NCBI GenBank assembly: GCA_964425915.1
Contig: CAYROO010000001.1
Coordinates: forward strand, 1-64,000
DNA length: 64,000 nucleotides
Reading direction: 5' to 3'
Origin: Polycyclovorans sp964425915
Lineage (GTDB): Bacteria; Pseudomonadota; Gammaproteobacteria; Nevskiales; Nevskiaceae
A program made the translations under genes and the position numbers. Position 1 is the first letter of the stretch. The number at the start of each line of letters is the position of its first letter. The notes under the pieces were generated by a model. It made no database searches and was not told where the DNA came from. It saw only the letters and a list, made by a program, of their open reading frames with translations. This document shows positions 17,434 to 25,383 of the stretch, piece by piece.

Positions 17434-18096
17434 CTACTGCAGGCCACCCTCCAGCAGCCCCACCAGCTCGACGTGACCGCGCTCGCGCGCGATGTCGGCG
17501 GCCGTTTTGCCGTCTTCGGTCTTCAGGCTGCGGTCCACCCCGCGCGACAGCAGCAGGCGGCAGAGGTGCCCGAATCCGCGCACCGCGGCAAGATGCAACG
17601 CGGTGACACCGCTGCCGCCAACGTGATCGACCTCGGCGCCAAAGCCGATCAGCAGCGGTGCCAACTGCTCGCCGGCCGCGCCGGCCAGGGCGGCGTGCAT
17701 GGGGGTGTTCTGCATCGGGTTTTCACTGATGGAGTCCACGGGTGCGCCGAGACCCACCAGCACCAACATGGCATCGCGATTGCCGAAGAAGGCGGCCAGG
17801 TGCAGCGGCGTCCAGCCATCGGCGCTGTGGCGACGCATGGCGTCCGGATCGGCCAACACCAGTTCGGCGATACGCCGAGTGTCATCCAGCGCCGCGGCCT
17901 CATGCAGGTCCAGCGGGCGCAGCGGACGCAGCAGTTCGGCAATATCGGGGGCGCCGTTGTAAAGGGCAAACATCAGCGGCGAGATGCCCCCCGGTAAGGC
18001 CTCCGTCCCCTGGCTCTCGTCCCGGGCCAACGCGGCGCGCGCCGCCTCAAGGTCACGGCTTTCGATGGCCAGCATCAGGGGACGAACGGCGGTCAT
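17434..18096 (-). CDS. Ankyrin repeat protein
   Basis: The product has 220 residues without signal peptide or membrane helix. About four to five ankyrin repeats can be seen, for example DGWTPLHLAAFFGNRDAMLVLVGLGA, NTPMHAALAGAAGEQLAPLLIGFGA, GVTALHLAAVRGFGHLCRLLLSRGV and DGKTAADIARERGHVELVGLL. These fold into a protein-binding scaffold. The partner is unknown and no neighbour suggests one. It is convergent with tadA. Confidence 0.9.
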   Translation of the reverse strand: MTAVRPLMLAIESRDLEAARAALARDESQGTEALPGGISPLMFALYNGAPDIAELLRPLRPLDLHEAAALDDTRRIAELVLADPDAMRRHSADGWTPLHLAAFFGNRDAMLVLVGLGAPVDSISENPMQNTPMHAALAGAAGEQLAPLLIGFGAEVDHVGGSGVTALHLAAVRGFGHLCRLLLSRGVDRSLKTEDGKTAADIARERGHVELVGLLEGGLQ

Positions 18097-18185
18097 GGCT
18101 TGCTCCCGAAAACAAGGCGCGGAGGCTACCGGGGAAATCCGGAATGCTCAATGCGTATCGCTTGGGGATCACACGGCGACAACAG

Positions 18186-18214
18186 TTGACGCCCTGCCCT
18201 GCGGTCCCGATAAT
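18186..18214 (+). promoter_or_regulatory. Promoter of tRNA-Val(CAC)
   Basis: A -35 box TTGACG (18186-18191) and a -10 box GATAAT (18209-18214) are separated by 17 bp. They lie 12 bp before the tRNA 5' end, the right distance for a tRNA transcript start. Confidence 0.75.
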
Positions 18215-18225
18215 TCGCCCCCCAC

Positions 18226-18300
18226 GGACGGTTAGCTCAGTGGTAGAGCATCGCCTTCACACGGCGGGGGTCACAAGTTCGAGCCTTGTACCGTCCACCA
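18226..18300 (+). tRNA. tRNA-Val (CAC)
   Basis: A complete 75-nt cloverleaf is present. The acceptor stem is GGACGGT/ACCGTCC, the D arm contains AGCTCAGTGGTAGAGC, the anticodon stem-loop is CGCC-TTCACAC-GGCG with anticodon CAC (valine, codon GTG), the T arm is ACAAGTTCGAGCCTTGT, and CCA is encoded. It has its own promoter and terminator. Confidence 0.96.
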
Positions 18301-18315
18301 GATTCGCGGGATCGC

Positions 18316-18348
18316 GCCCCAATCGTCCCCGACGATTGGGGCTTTTTT
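18316..18348 (+). terminator. Rho-independent terminator of tRNA-Val(CAC)
   Basis: A perfect 11-bp stem (GCCCCAATCGT, 18316-18326, with ACGATTGGGGC, 18332-18342), a 5-nt loop and TTTTTT lie 16 bp after the tRNA. Confidence 0.92.
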
Positions 18349-18411
18349 GTGGCCACGCGGCGGGGCCTTGCGCCTATCATCGGCATATCGCTTCTTCGAT
18401 GGCGCCCCCGC

Positions 18412-20088
18412 ATGCCGATCTGCCGTACGCCCGCTCTCCTGCTGCTCCTGACCCTGGTGGGCTGTGCAGGCGAGGACCGACCCGTCACGCCCGACACGCT
18501 GCCATTGACCGGCCGGGTCAGTGGGCTCACCTCGGAGGGCCTGGTCCTGCAGCAGGGCGCGCAACGGGTGCCGCTTGCGGCTGGCGCCAACACCTTCACC
18601 TTCGAACCCCTGGCAGTGGGGGGGCGGTATGACCTCGCCGTCGCCGAGCAGCCGATGGATCAGCGCTGCAGCATCTTCCGCGGCAGCGGACGCGCTGAGC
18701 GCACCACCGTGGACGACATTCGAGTGGTCTGTGCCCAATGTGCCCAGGACCAGACCCCGGTGTTCGAGACCCCCCAGGTCCGTGCGGATCCCGTGAGCGG
18801 ACGGCTGTACCTGATGGACGTCTGCAACGAACGCCTGCACATCCGCGGCGTCAACGACCAGTTCATCGAACGCTACGGGCCGGCATTCGAGCTGTTCACC
18901 GACGAAAACCTGCAGGCGGTGACCGGAGATCAGCGCCGCGCGGGTGCCAACGCAATCCGTATTGTCTGGTATCCGGACGGCGGCCCGCGTGATCCGGACG
19001 CCGATGGCGGCCGCGTCGGGGACGTGTTCGGCGGCTCGGTGGCGGCCCTGGACCGCCGCATCCAGGCGGTGGTGGATCACGGCATGTTGCCGATCCTCGA
19101 TATCCACGACTACACCGGCGCTGATCTCACCGGTGCCGATGACGACACCAACGATCCCTCAGACCCCCTCAACCGCACCGTCGCCTGGCTGCTGCGCGAG
19201 GACGTACGGGCCTTGCTGGACCGCCACGCCGCCTACCTGGTGCTCAACCTGCTTAACGAGGCCGGCACCTGCTACCTGCAAGCGCCCGGCGACAGTGATC
19301 CCCTGTTCAACAACTGCACCGACACCGAGCGCTTCCGCTTTCGCGATGCCTATCGCGACGCGCTGGCCACGCTGCGTGAGGCAGGCCTGCGATTGCCGGT
19401 GATCATCGATGCTCCGGACTTCGGTCAGAGTCTGGAAGTGCTGCGCCGGGTTGGCGCACACCTGATGGCCGCCGACGACATCGCGCCAGAGACTGCCGGG
19501 GCGCAGCACAACCTGATGTTCAGCGCCCACCCCTACTGGTACTTCTATCCGCCCGGCCGGGTGGACGGCAGCGACGGGTTTGATCCTGCCGAACTGCGTG
19601 CCCACCGTGACGAGCTGCGCTGTGCGGTGGGCTTGCCGCGCGAGGGGGATCTGCCCTGTGGCACCCCCGCCAACCTCGCGCTGCTGCTGGGCGAGGTGGC
19701 GAGCACCCAGGACGGCGCCGCCGGCGAAAGTCTGCCGCTGCCCTACCGCAACATCCTGGAGACCGCGGTGGCGCTCGACCTCGACTACCTTTTCTGGACC
19801 TGGTTCAACGACTTCGATGCCGACCGCTCGCTGACCCAGGTCATCCAGGCGCCGCAGGGCGATTGTCTGCCGGTGACCCCGCCGGAACGCAACAACTGCG
19901 GGCGCTATCGCGACGGCCTGCCCGACTTTGTGGGCAGCGACCTGACCGACTTCGGCCGAGTGGCGATCTTCGGGCTCGACGCGGACGCCGGGGATGACGT
20001 GTCGCCGGCAACGTATCGACTGGGGCATGCACCCCGCAGCTTCAGCATGCGCGCACGGGACCGCTTCCAGGTCGACGTTTTTCCCTGA
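18412..20088 (+). CDS. Lipoprotein with GH5-like glycoside hydrolase (cellulase-type) domain
   Basis: The product has 558 residues. The lipobox LTLVGC predicts lipidation at C18. A short beta-rich domain with GRVSGLTSEGLVLQQG follows, then a TIM-barrel region. GH5-type catalytic features are visible: the acid/base in LNLLNEAGT (E283), the HPYWYFYP segment, and the likely nucleophile in LLGEVAST (E428). Spacing between the two glutamates fits clan GH-A. It probably acts on a beta-linked glycan at the outer membrane or outside. The substrate cannot be told. An upstream start would place the signal peptide internally, so ATG 18412 is used. Confidence 0.8.
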   Translation: MPICRTPALLLLLTLVGCAGEDRPVTPDTLPLTGRVSGLTSEGLVLQQGAQRVPLAAGANTFTFEPLAVGGRYDLAVAEQPMDQRCSIFRGSGRAERTTVDDIRVVCAQCAQDQTPVFETPQVRADPVSGRLYLMDVCNERLHIRGVNDQFIERYGPAFELFTDENLQAVTGDQRRAGANAIRIVWYPDGGPRDPDADGGRVGDVFGGSVAALDRRIQAVVDHGMLPILDIHDYTGADLTGADDDTNDPSDPLNRTVAWLLREDVRALLDRHAAYLVLNLLNEAGTCYLQAPGDSDPLFNNCTDTERFRFRDAYRDALATLREAGLRLPVIIDAPDFGQSLEVLRRVGAHLMAADDIAPETAGAQHNLMFSAHPYWYFYPPGRVDGSDGFDPAELRAHRDELRCAVGLPREGDLPCGTPANLALLLGEVASTQDGAAGESLPLPYRNILETAVALDLDYLFWTWFNDFDADRSLTQVIQAPQGDCLPVTPPERNNCGRYRDGLPDFVGSDLTDFGRVAIFGLDADAGDDVSPATYRLGHAPRSFSMRARDRFQVDVFP

Positions 20089-20228
20089 CACGGCGCGCAG
20101 ACCGCCAAAATTTCGCGTGGGCAGAAGCACCTGCCGATGCCCGAAGGGGTATCCGGATGCCCGACACCCGGGCGCCGTGCTAGCGTCAGCGTGCACCTCG
20201 ATCGGAGGTGTTTATTGGGAGCATCCAT

Positions 20229-20603
20229 ATGTTGAACCTTGGCGTGACCGTTCGTCACTTCGGGCGGGTTGCGGCACTGGCGCTGGCGTTGTCCGCCGGC
20301 AACGCGTGGTCGGGTGATCAGGACTTCACGGTCCACAACCAAACCGGCGTCGATATCTACGAGCTGTACGTTTCACCGGGTTCGTCCAATGACTGGGAAG
20401 AAGATGTGCTCGGCGTCGACGTCCTGGCTGACGGCGACAGCGTCGACATCACATTCGATCGCGAAGAAACCTCCGCCCTGTGGGACCTGCAGGTGCGGGA
20501 CAGCGAGGGCAACAGCCTCACCTGGACCCAGTTGAACCTGCTGGAAATCTCCGAGCTGACGCTGCACTACGAGAACGGCGAGGCCTGGGCAGAAGCCGAA
20601 TAG
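20229..20603 (+). CDS. Small exported protein of a conserved unknown family
   Basis: The product has 124 residues with a signal peptide ending near NAWSG. The mature part is acidic and beta-rich, with a distinctive block YVSPGSSNDWEEDVLGVDVLADGDSVDITF and a C-terminal LTLHYENG. I recognise this pattern as a recurring periplasmic family in gammaproteobacteria but know no function for it. GGGAG 7 bp before ATG 20229 supports this start. A hairpin follows the stop. It is transcribed on its own between two lipoprotein hydrolases. Confidence 0.8.
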   Translation: MLNLGVTVRHFGRVAALALALSAGNAWSGDQDFTVHNQTGVDIYELYVSPGSSNDWEEDVLGVDVLADGDSVDITFDREETSALWDLQVRDSEGNSLTWTQLNLLEISELTLHYENGEAWAEAE

Positions 20604-20625
20604 GCTGCGCCCCATCTGGCATCCG

Positions 20626-20657
20626 ACCCCCGGTCCGCTGACTGGGGGTTGTCGTTT
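20626..20657 (+). terminator. Probable terminator after the small exported protein
   Basis: A 10-bp stem with one G-T pair (20626-20635 with 20640-20649) closes the loop CGCT, followed by the weakly T-rich TGTCGTTT. Confidence 0.6.
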
Positions 20658-20752
20658 CTGCGGCTGGGAAATCTGTCTCAATCCCACCGCAGTCGACCCG
20701 AACGGTGGTGAGATAACGCCCACGATAACGACATATCAGGCGGAGGAAGACC

Positions 20753-23023
20753 ATGCGGGCAGGGAAACGGTGGGAGCTCGTGGCGCCCATCATCGGTGTG
20801 GGCCTGATGGCCTGCAGCAGCGAGGCCCCTTTGGCCACCCTGGCGCCGGGCAACAGCGCTGAGAATCCCTTCGTCGCGCAGGCGAAGGCGCCGGCCGCCC
20901 CACGATACCGGCTGGCCAATGGCTGCTATGCCGTCACCGATGAGACAGGCGCGCGCCTGGTGGCCCTGGAGGATGGTGCCCTTGCCCTGGTGCGCGGCGA
21001 CGGTCCCGACGCCACCCCGTTCCGGATGCGTCCCACCGCGCTGGGGCGCTATGTGTTCTTCGATCCGCAGGGCCGCTACCTCACCTTGGCGGCTCGCGCC
21101 GAGGACCTGGCCGGCGGTGTCGATGGCCTGGTGTCGCAGCTGGGCTTCACGGTTTCGGGGGCGGGCGATCTGCTGGAGCTGAATCCGACGGTTGGCCCCG
21201 CCTCGGACCTGATCAATTCGCTGGGCGATGTGGTGGTCGGCCTGGGCGGCACCCTGGCCGGCGTGCTGGTCGCCGGCCCGCGCAGCCTGGTCATGCAAAG
21301 CCAGCCCGTCGACGGCAGCGAATGGACCTTGCGCGAGGCGGGCAGGATGTTTGTCGTCGACAGCACCCTCACCGGCGAACCGTTGACGGTCTACCTCGGT
21401 GGCAACGCATTCCGCTTCTCGCCCGCCGCCGACTGCCGCCCCTACCCCGAGGCCGAGCTCAATGCCAGCGGTACGCCGTTCTCCGGCACGCAGGCGGACG
21501 GCACCGTCTTCGGCTATGCCGAAACCCATATGCACCTGGGCGGAACCGAAATGTTTGGCGGCAAGCTGGGATACGGCCGCCCGTTCCACAAGTTCGGCAT
21601 CCCGCATGCGCTCGGCGACTGCGCCGAACACCATGGCCCGGGCGGTGTCCTCGGGCTGCTGGATACCGCCGTTGACCCCGAGCAGGGCCTGCCGCCTCAC
21701 GCTACCGCAGGCTGGCCGACCTTCCCGGACTGGCCCAGCTGGGGCAGCCAGATCCACCATCAGACCTATCATCGCTGGTTGGAACGCGCCTGGATGGGCG
21801 GGCTGCGCCTGATGGTCAATCATCTGGTGTCGAACGAGGGCCTATGCCTTCTGTGGCCGGTCAAGGGGACCGACTGCAACGAGATGGAGAACATCGAGCT
21901 GCAGCGTCAGCTCACCCTCGAACTGCAGGACTACATCGACGCCCAGGCGGGTGGTCCCGGCAAGGGCTTCTTCCGCATCGTCTACAGTCCGCAGGAGGCC
22001 CGGCAGGTCATTGAGGCGGGGCAGATGGCCGTCATTCTCGGCACCGAAAACGAGAAGATCTTCAACTGCGGGGAATTCCTCGACCAGCCAGACTGCTCGG
22101 TCACCGACATCGACCGCGAACTCGACCGCTGGTGGGATCGCGGCATCCGCGCCATCTTTCCCATCCACCTGGTCGACAACGCCTTTGGCGGGGCCCGCCT
22201 CACCGACGACCCGTTCCTGTTCCAGCTCTACAACGCCGCCAACCTGGTGGACACCGGCCACCCCTTTGCCGGGATTCCCTGCGAGGCACCGGACAGCCTG
22301 GCGCCCGGCGAGGCGCAGACGGGCTCACGCGGCATCTTCGACACCGTCCTCACCCTGTTCCTCCAGCCCCAACCGCTGCCGCCGCTGACGGGCTGTCGGC
22401 GCAATGGCCGTGGGCTGACACCACTGGGTGAGTACTTCGTCCAGCGGCTGATCGATCGCGGCATCATGATCGAAACCGATCACACCGGCGTGCTGGCCCG
22501 TAACCGCATCTTCGATATCGCCGAAGCGCGCGGCGTCCCCGTGTTCTCCGGCCATACCGGCGTGATTTCCATCCCGGAAAAGGACAGCGACCGCATCCTG
22601 CAGACTGGCGGCATCATTTCGAACTTGCCGGACGATCCTTCGCCGGTGACCGTGGCGTTCATTCAGGATCTGGAAGCCCTTTACCGCGAGATCCACGGCT
22701 CCACAGCCGGGCTTTCCACCGGACTGGGGTCAGACATCAACGGCATCCACAATCAGCCGCCACCCCGTGACGACGCGGGCACCCGCCCACTGACCTACCC
22801 CTTCCGCTCCTTCGACGGCCAGGTGGTGTTCGAGCGGCAGGTCACCGGCGAGCGCATGTTCGATCTCAACGTCGACGGCGTCGCCCACTACGGTCTCTAC
22901 CCGGACTACATCGCCGACATGCGCATGCAGCCTGGGGGCGAGGCTGCACTGGGCTACCTGTTCCGCTCGGCCGAGGGTTACCTGCAGGCCTGGCAACGCG
23001 TCTGGGACGCGGCCCAGCGCTAG
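20753..23023 (+). CDS. Lipoprotein with membrane-dipeptidase (M19)/amidohydrolase-like domain
   Basis: The product has 756 residues. The lipobox GLMAC predicts lipidation at C21. The first 230 residues are a beta-rich region that I do not recognise. The rest looks like a metal-dependent hydrolase of the peptidase M19 type: H259-M-H261 in ETHMHLGG, FPIHLVDNAFGG, IMIETDHTG, VFSGHTGV and GLGSDINGIH. Many aspartates and histidines are placed as in M19 proteins, but the protein is about twice the usual length because of the N-terminal region and inserts. Dipeptidase activity is not proven. It may cleave another amide or lactam. Confidence 0.75.
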   Translation: MRAGKRWELVAPIIGVGLMACSSEAPLATLAPGNSAENPFVAQAKAPAAPRYRLANGCYAVTDETGARLVALEDGALALVRGDGPDATPFRMRPTALGRYVFFDPQGRYLTLAARAEDLAGGVDGLVSQLGFTVSGAGDLLELNPTVGPASDLINSLGDVVVGLGGTLAGVLVAGPRSLVMQSQPVDGSEWTLREAGRMFVVDSTLTGEPLTVYLGGNAFRFSPAADCRPYPEAELNASGTPFSGTQADGTVFGYAETHMHLGGTEMFGGKLGYGRPFHKFGIPHALGDCAEHHGPGGVLGLLDTAVDPEQGLPPHATAGWPTFPDWPSWGSQIHHQTYHRWLERAWMGGLRLMVNHLVSNEGLCLLWPVKGTDCNEMENIELQRQLTLELQDYIDAQAGGPGKGFFRIVYSPQEARQVIEAGQMAVILGTENEKIFNCGEFLDQPDCSVTDIDRELDRWWDRGIRAIFPIHLVDNAFGGARLTDDPFLFQLYNAANLVDTGHPFAGIPCEAPDSLAPGEAQTGSRGIFDTVLTLFLQPQPLPPLTGCRRNGRGLTPLGEYFVQRLIDRGIMIETDHTGVLARNRIFDIAEARGVPVFSGHTGVISIPEKDSDRILQTGGIISNLPDDPSPVTVAFIQDLEALYREIHGSTAGLSTGLGSDINGIHNQPPPRDDAGTRPLTYPFRSFDGQVVFERQVTGERMFDLNVDGVAHYGLYPDYIADMRMQPGGEAALGYLFRSAEGYLQAWQRVWDAAQR

Positions 23024-23424
23024 CGCACCTGGCGCAGCCAGTCCTGCAGGTTGTAGTAGTTGCTGACCCGCGCGACGCGGCCGTCACGAAGCTCGAAGAA
23101 GGCGCCGCCGGGCAAGGTGTAGGTCTGTCCGGTGGCTTCCGGCAGGCCGGCGTCGGTGTGCAGATAGGTGCCGGTGACGGTGAATTCGGCGGCGGCACGA
23201 TTGCGGTCCTCGCCAAACATCAAGGTGATATCAACGATCTGCTCGCGATAGCAGCGCGCCATGCGCCGCATAAAGGCGGCAAAGGCCTCGCGGCCGATCT
23301 CGCGCCCACCCTGGTTGAGATCGTGGATCACATCCTCGGTGAGCAGGGCGAGGAAGCCGTCCCAGTCCTCACGGTTGAAGGCGGCGTAGTAGGCTTCGAG
23401 CAAGCGGCGATTGGCGTCCAGCAT
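23020..23424 (-). CDS. NTF2-like (SnoaL/ketosteroid-isomerase-related) protein
   Basis: The product has 134 residues from the ATG at 23424. The in-frame extension to 23478 adds an unlikely arginine-rich start. The cone-shaped NTF2-like fold is suggested by LLEAYYAAFNREDWDGFLALLTEDVIHD, GREAFAAFMRRM, FTVTGTYLHTD and FELRDGRVARVSNYYN. Members include isomerases, cyclases and binding proteins. Nothing here fixes a substrate. Its stop overlaps the convergent M19-like gene by 4 bp. Confidence 0.8.
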   Translation of the reverse strand: MLDANRRLLEAYYAAFNREDWDGFLALLTEDVIHDLNQGGREIGREAFAAFMRRMARCYREQIVDITLMFGEDRNRAAAEFTVTGTYLHTDAGLPEATGQTYTLPGGAFFELRDGRVARVSNYYNLQDWLRQVR

Positions 23425-23561
23425 GGTGTCGACCCGATAAAAATTGGGGCCGGCACTGTAGCGCGAACGTCGACGCATCGCGCCGGGATCGCTACAGGCA
23501 CTATCATGCGGCGGCCGTCCTCGCGGAACCCTGGGCCTCCGCTTACCTGATCGCCATCACC

Positions 23562-24422
23562 GTGCAGCGCAACCGCTATTACACCCTGTCCTTTTCGTGC
23601 CCTGACGGCATTGGCATTGTCGCGACCGTCACCGGCTTTTTCCGCGACCATGGCGGGTGGATCCTCCGATCCAGCCAGCATGCCGACGAGGACACTCAGC
23701 GCTACTTCATGCGCATGGAAGTGCTGGCGGACTCGCTGCCCTTCCACCTCAGCGAACTGCGCAGCCGCTTCGCACCCATCGCCGAGCAGTTCCAGATGGA
23801 CTGGCGTATCCACGACAGTGCCATCAAGAAGCGGGTGGTGCTGCTGGTCTCGCGGCAGGAGCATTGCCTCTATGACCTGCTGGAGCGCTGGCGCAGCAAG
23901 GAGCTGGAGTGCGACATCAGCGCTGTGATCTCCAACCATCAGACCTCTCGTGGCCTGGTGGAGTGGCATGGCATTCCCTATCACTATGTGCCGGTCAATG
24001 CCGATAATCGCGATGCCGCCTTCGCCGAAGTCGAGCGCCTGTTCGTAGAGAGCGGGGGCGACACCATGGTGCTCGCCCGCTACATGCAGATCCTGCCGCC
24101 CGAGCTGTGCCGCCGCTATCCCGGGCGCATTCTCAACATCCACCACAGCTTTTTGCCCAGCTTCGTCGGCGCCCGCCCCTATGAACAGGCCTACCGTCGC
24201 GGGGTCAAGCACATCGGCGCCACCTGCCACTACGTCACCGAAGATCTGGACCAGGGTCCGATCATCGAACAGGACGTCAATCGCATCGGGCACGACAACT
24301 CGGTCAGCGACCTGGTGCGGCTCGGCAAGGACATTGAAAAGGCGGTGCTGGCACGCGGCCTACGCTACCACCTGGAAGACCGCGTCCTGGTCAACGGCCA
24401 GCGCACCGTGGTGTTTCGCTGA
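23562..24422 (+). CDS. purU: Formyltetrahydrofolate deformylase
   Basis: The product has 286 residues starting at a GTG. An N-terminal ACT domain (about residues 5-85) precedes the formyltransferase domain. The catalytic Asn/His lie in NIHHSFLPSF, and ATCHYVTEDLDQGPII carries the conserved aspartate. It hydrolyses 10-formyl-THF to THF and formate and so balances one-carbon pools for purine synthesis. Its last 32 bp overlap the 3' end of the convergent HTH gene. Confidence 0.96.
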   Translation: MQRNRYYTLSFSCPDGIGIVATVTGFFRDHGGWILRSSQHADEDTQRYFMRMEVLADSLPFHLSELRSRFAPIAEQFQMDWRIHDSAIKKRVVLLVSRQEHCLYDLLERWRSKELECDISAVISNHQTSRGLVEWHGIPYHYVPVNADNRDAAFAEVERLFVESGGDTMVLARYMQILPPELCRRYPGRILNIHHSFLPSFVGARPYEQAYRRGVKHIGATCHYVTEDLDQGPIIEQDVNRIGHDNSVSDLVRLGKDIEKAVLARGLRYHLEDRVLVNGQRTVVFR

Positions 24423-24789
24423 CCCGCCCGGAAGCCGACACCGACGGTCGCCCCGGCGGCGCAGGGATCTCCGCCTCCTCGTCCAGCTCGTCCTTCAAAC
24501 GGTCGAGCAGGGCCTGCTGCGCCGCCAGCTGTTCGCTGAGGCGGCGGATGTCGCGGTCCAGCTGCACGATCAACCGAGCCGGCGCAGACGTGGTGCTGTG
24601 CCCGTATCGTTGTCGCCAGTAGTAGTACGTCTGTCGCGAGATATTCATGCGCTGACAGGCCTGGGCGATGGAGCTCGCCCGCCCTTCATCAATGGCTCTC
24701 AGAAAGGCGATGATCTGCCGCGGCGTATAGCGCGACTTCACCCGACCTTCGGTCGGGGACGCTGGACGATGCCGGGTCGTGGTGCTCAT
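24391..24789 (-). CDS. IS3 OrfA-like helix-turn-helix protein with coiled coil
   Basis: The product has 132 residues. The segment RYTPRQIIAFLRAIDEGRASSIAQACQRMNISRQTYYYWRQRYG is a transposase-type helix-turn-helix like that of IS3-family OrfA. A leucine-rich coiled coil (LIVQLDRDIRRLSEQLAAQQALLDRL) follows. No OrfB or terminal inverted repeats are nearby. The gene starts 4 bp after the DUF2147 stop, with GGAGG in the end of that gene as its ribosome-binding site, so it looks translationally coupled. Inference: it is a domesticated DNA-binding protein, perhaps a regulator of the operon, rather than an active transposase part. Confidence 0.75.
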   Translation of the reverse strand: MSTTTRHRPASPTEGRVKSRYTPRQIIAFLRAIDEGRASSIAQACQRMNISRQTYYYWRQRYGHSTTSAPARLIVQLDRDIRRLSEQLAAQQALLDRLKDELDEEAEIPAPPGRPSVSASGRVSETPRCAGR

Positions 24790-24793
24790 GGTC

Positions 24794-25360
24794 TCAGCCT
24801 CCACGTGAGGTCGGCGCGGGGACATCGCGCCGTGGCCAGTCGAGCGCCTGCGGTGACGGCACGCGCTGCCAGGTCTGGCTGCGGCCCAGCAGCGAGAAGC
24901 CAATGAAGCCACGGACTTCCAAGGTCTGACCATCCCGGCTCAGCTCAGCCTTGCAGGCATAAGTCTTGCCATCTTCAGGGTTATAGATGGTGGCGCCCTT
25001 CCACCGACGATCGTCGTCCCGCTGGAACCCATCGATGATCTTCATACCTTCGATCGGTCGATCCCGCAGCATCTCTACCGGATTGAGCACATCGGTCTTG
25101 ATCGTGCCGACCCATTCGGCGGGGACCACCTCGCCGGTCACCGAAGTCTCGCCCTCGACAAAGCGGGGGTGCTTCAGTCGCACCACGCGGCCGTCAAAGC
25201 CGTCACCGTCCGGGTAGATCTCGATGACGGCGCTCTTCAGCGGGTCGTCGGTTTCCTTCAGCCAATAGCCTGTGATGGATGGCGCTGCCGCCAGGCAGCC
25301 GGAAAACAGGGCCAGGATCGTCCCGGCCAAGCATGCGCGATACCGCGAGTAAATGATCAT
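24794..25360 (-). CDS. DUF2147 family exported protein
   Basis: The product has 188 residues from the ATG at 25360, which has a perfect AAGGAGG 5 bp upstream. A signal peptide ends near CLAAA. The mature part follows the DUF2147 pattern: GYWLKETDDPLKSAVIEIYPDGDGFDGRVV, GMKIIDGFQRDDDRRWKGATIYNPEDGKTYACKAEL and TLEVRGFIGFSLLGRSQTWQRV. The family is a small periplasmic beta-barrel-like fold of unknown function, often found with envelope stress or lipid genes. It sits in the tonB-exbBDD-TPR operon. Confidence 0.85.
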   Translation of the reverse strand: MIIYSRYRACLAGTILALFSGCLAAAPSITGYWLKETDDPLKSAVIEIYPDGDGFDGRVVRLKHPRFVEGETSVTGEVVPAEWVGTIKTDVLNPVEMLRDRPIEGMKIIDGFQRDDDRRWKGATIYNPEDGKTYACKAELSRDGQTLEVRGFIGFSLLGRSQTWQRVPSPQALDWPRRDVPAPTSRGG

Positions 25361-25383
25361 GTTCGCCTCCTTGGCGATTTGCA

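Noticed and set aside
24391..24789. Remnant of an IS3 insertion sequence
   Set aside because: No OrfB, inverted repeats or target-site duplication are visible, and the gene is tightly coupled to DUF2147. A domesticated gene fits better, although an old remnant is not excluded.
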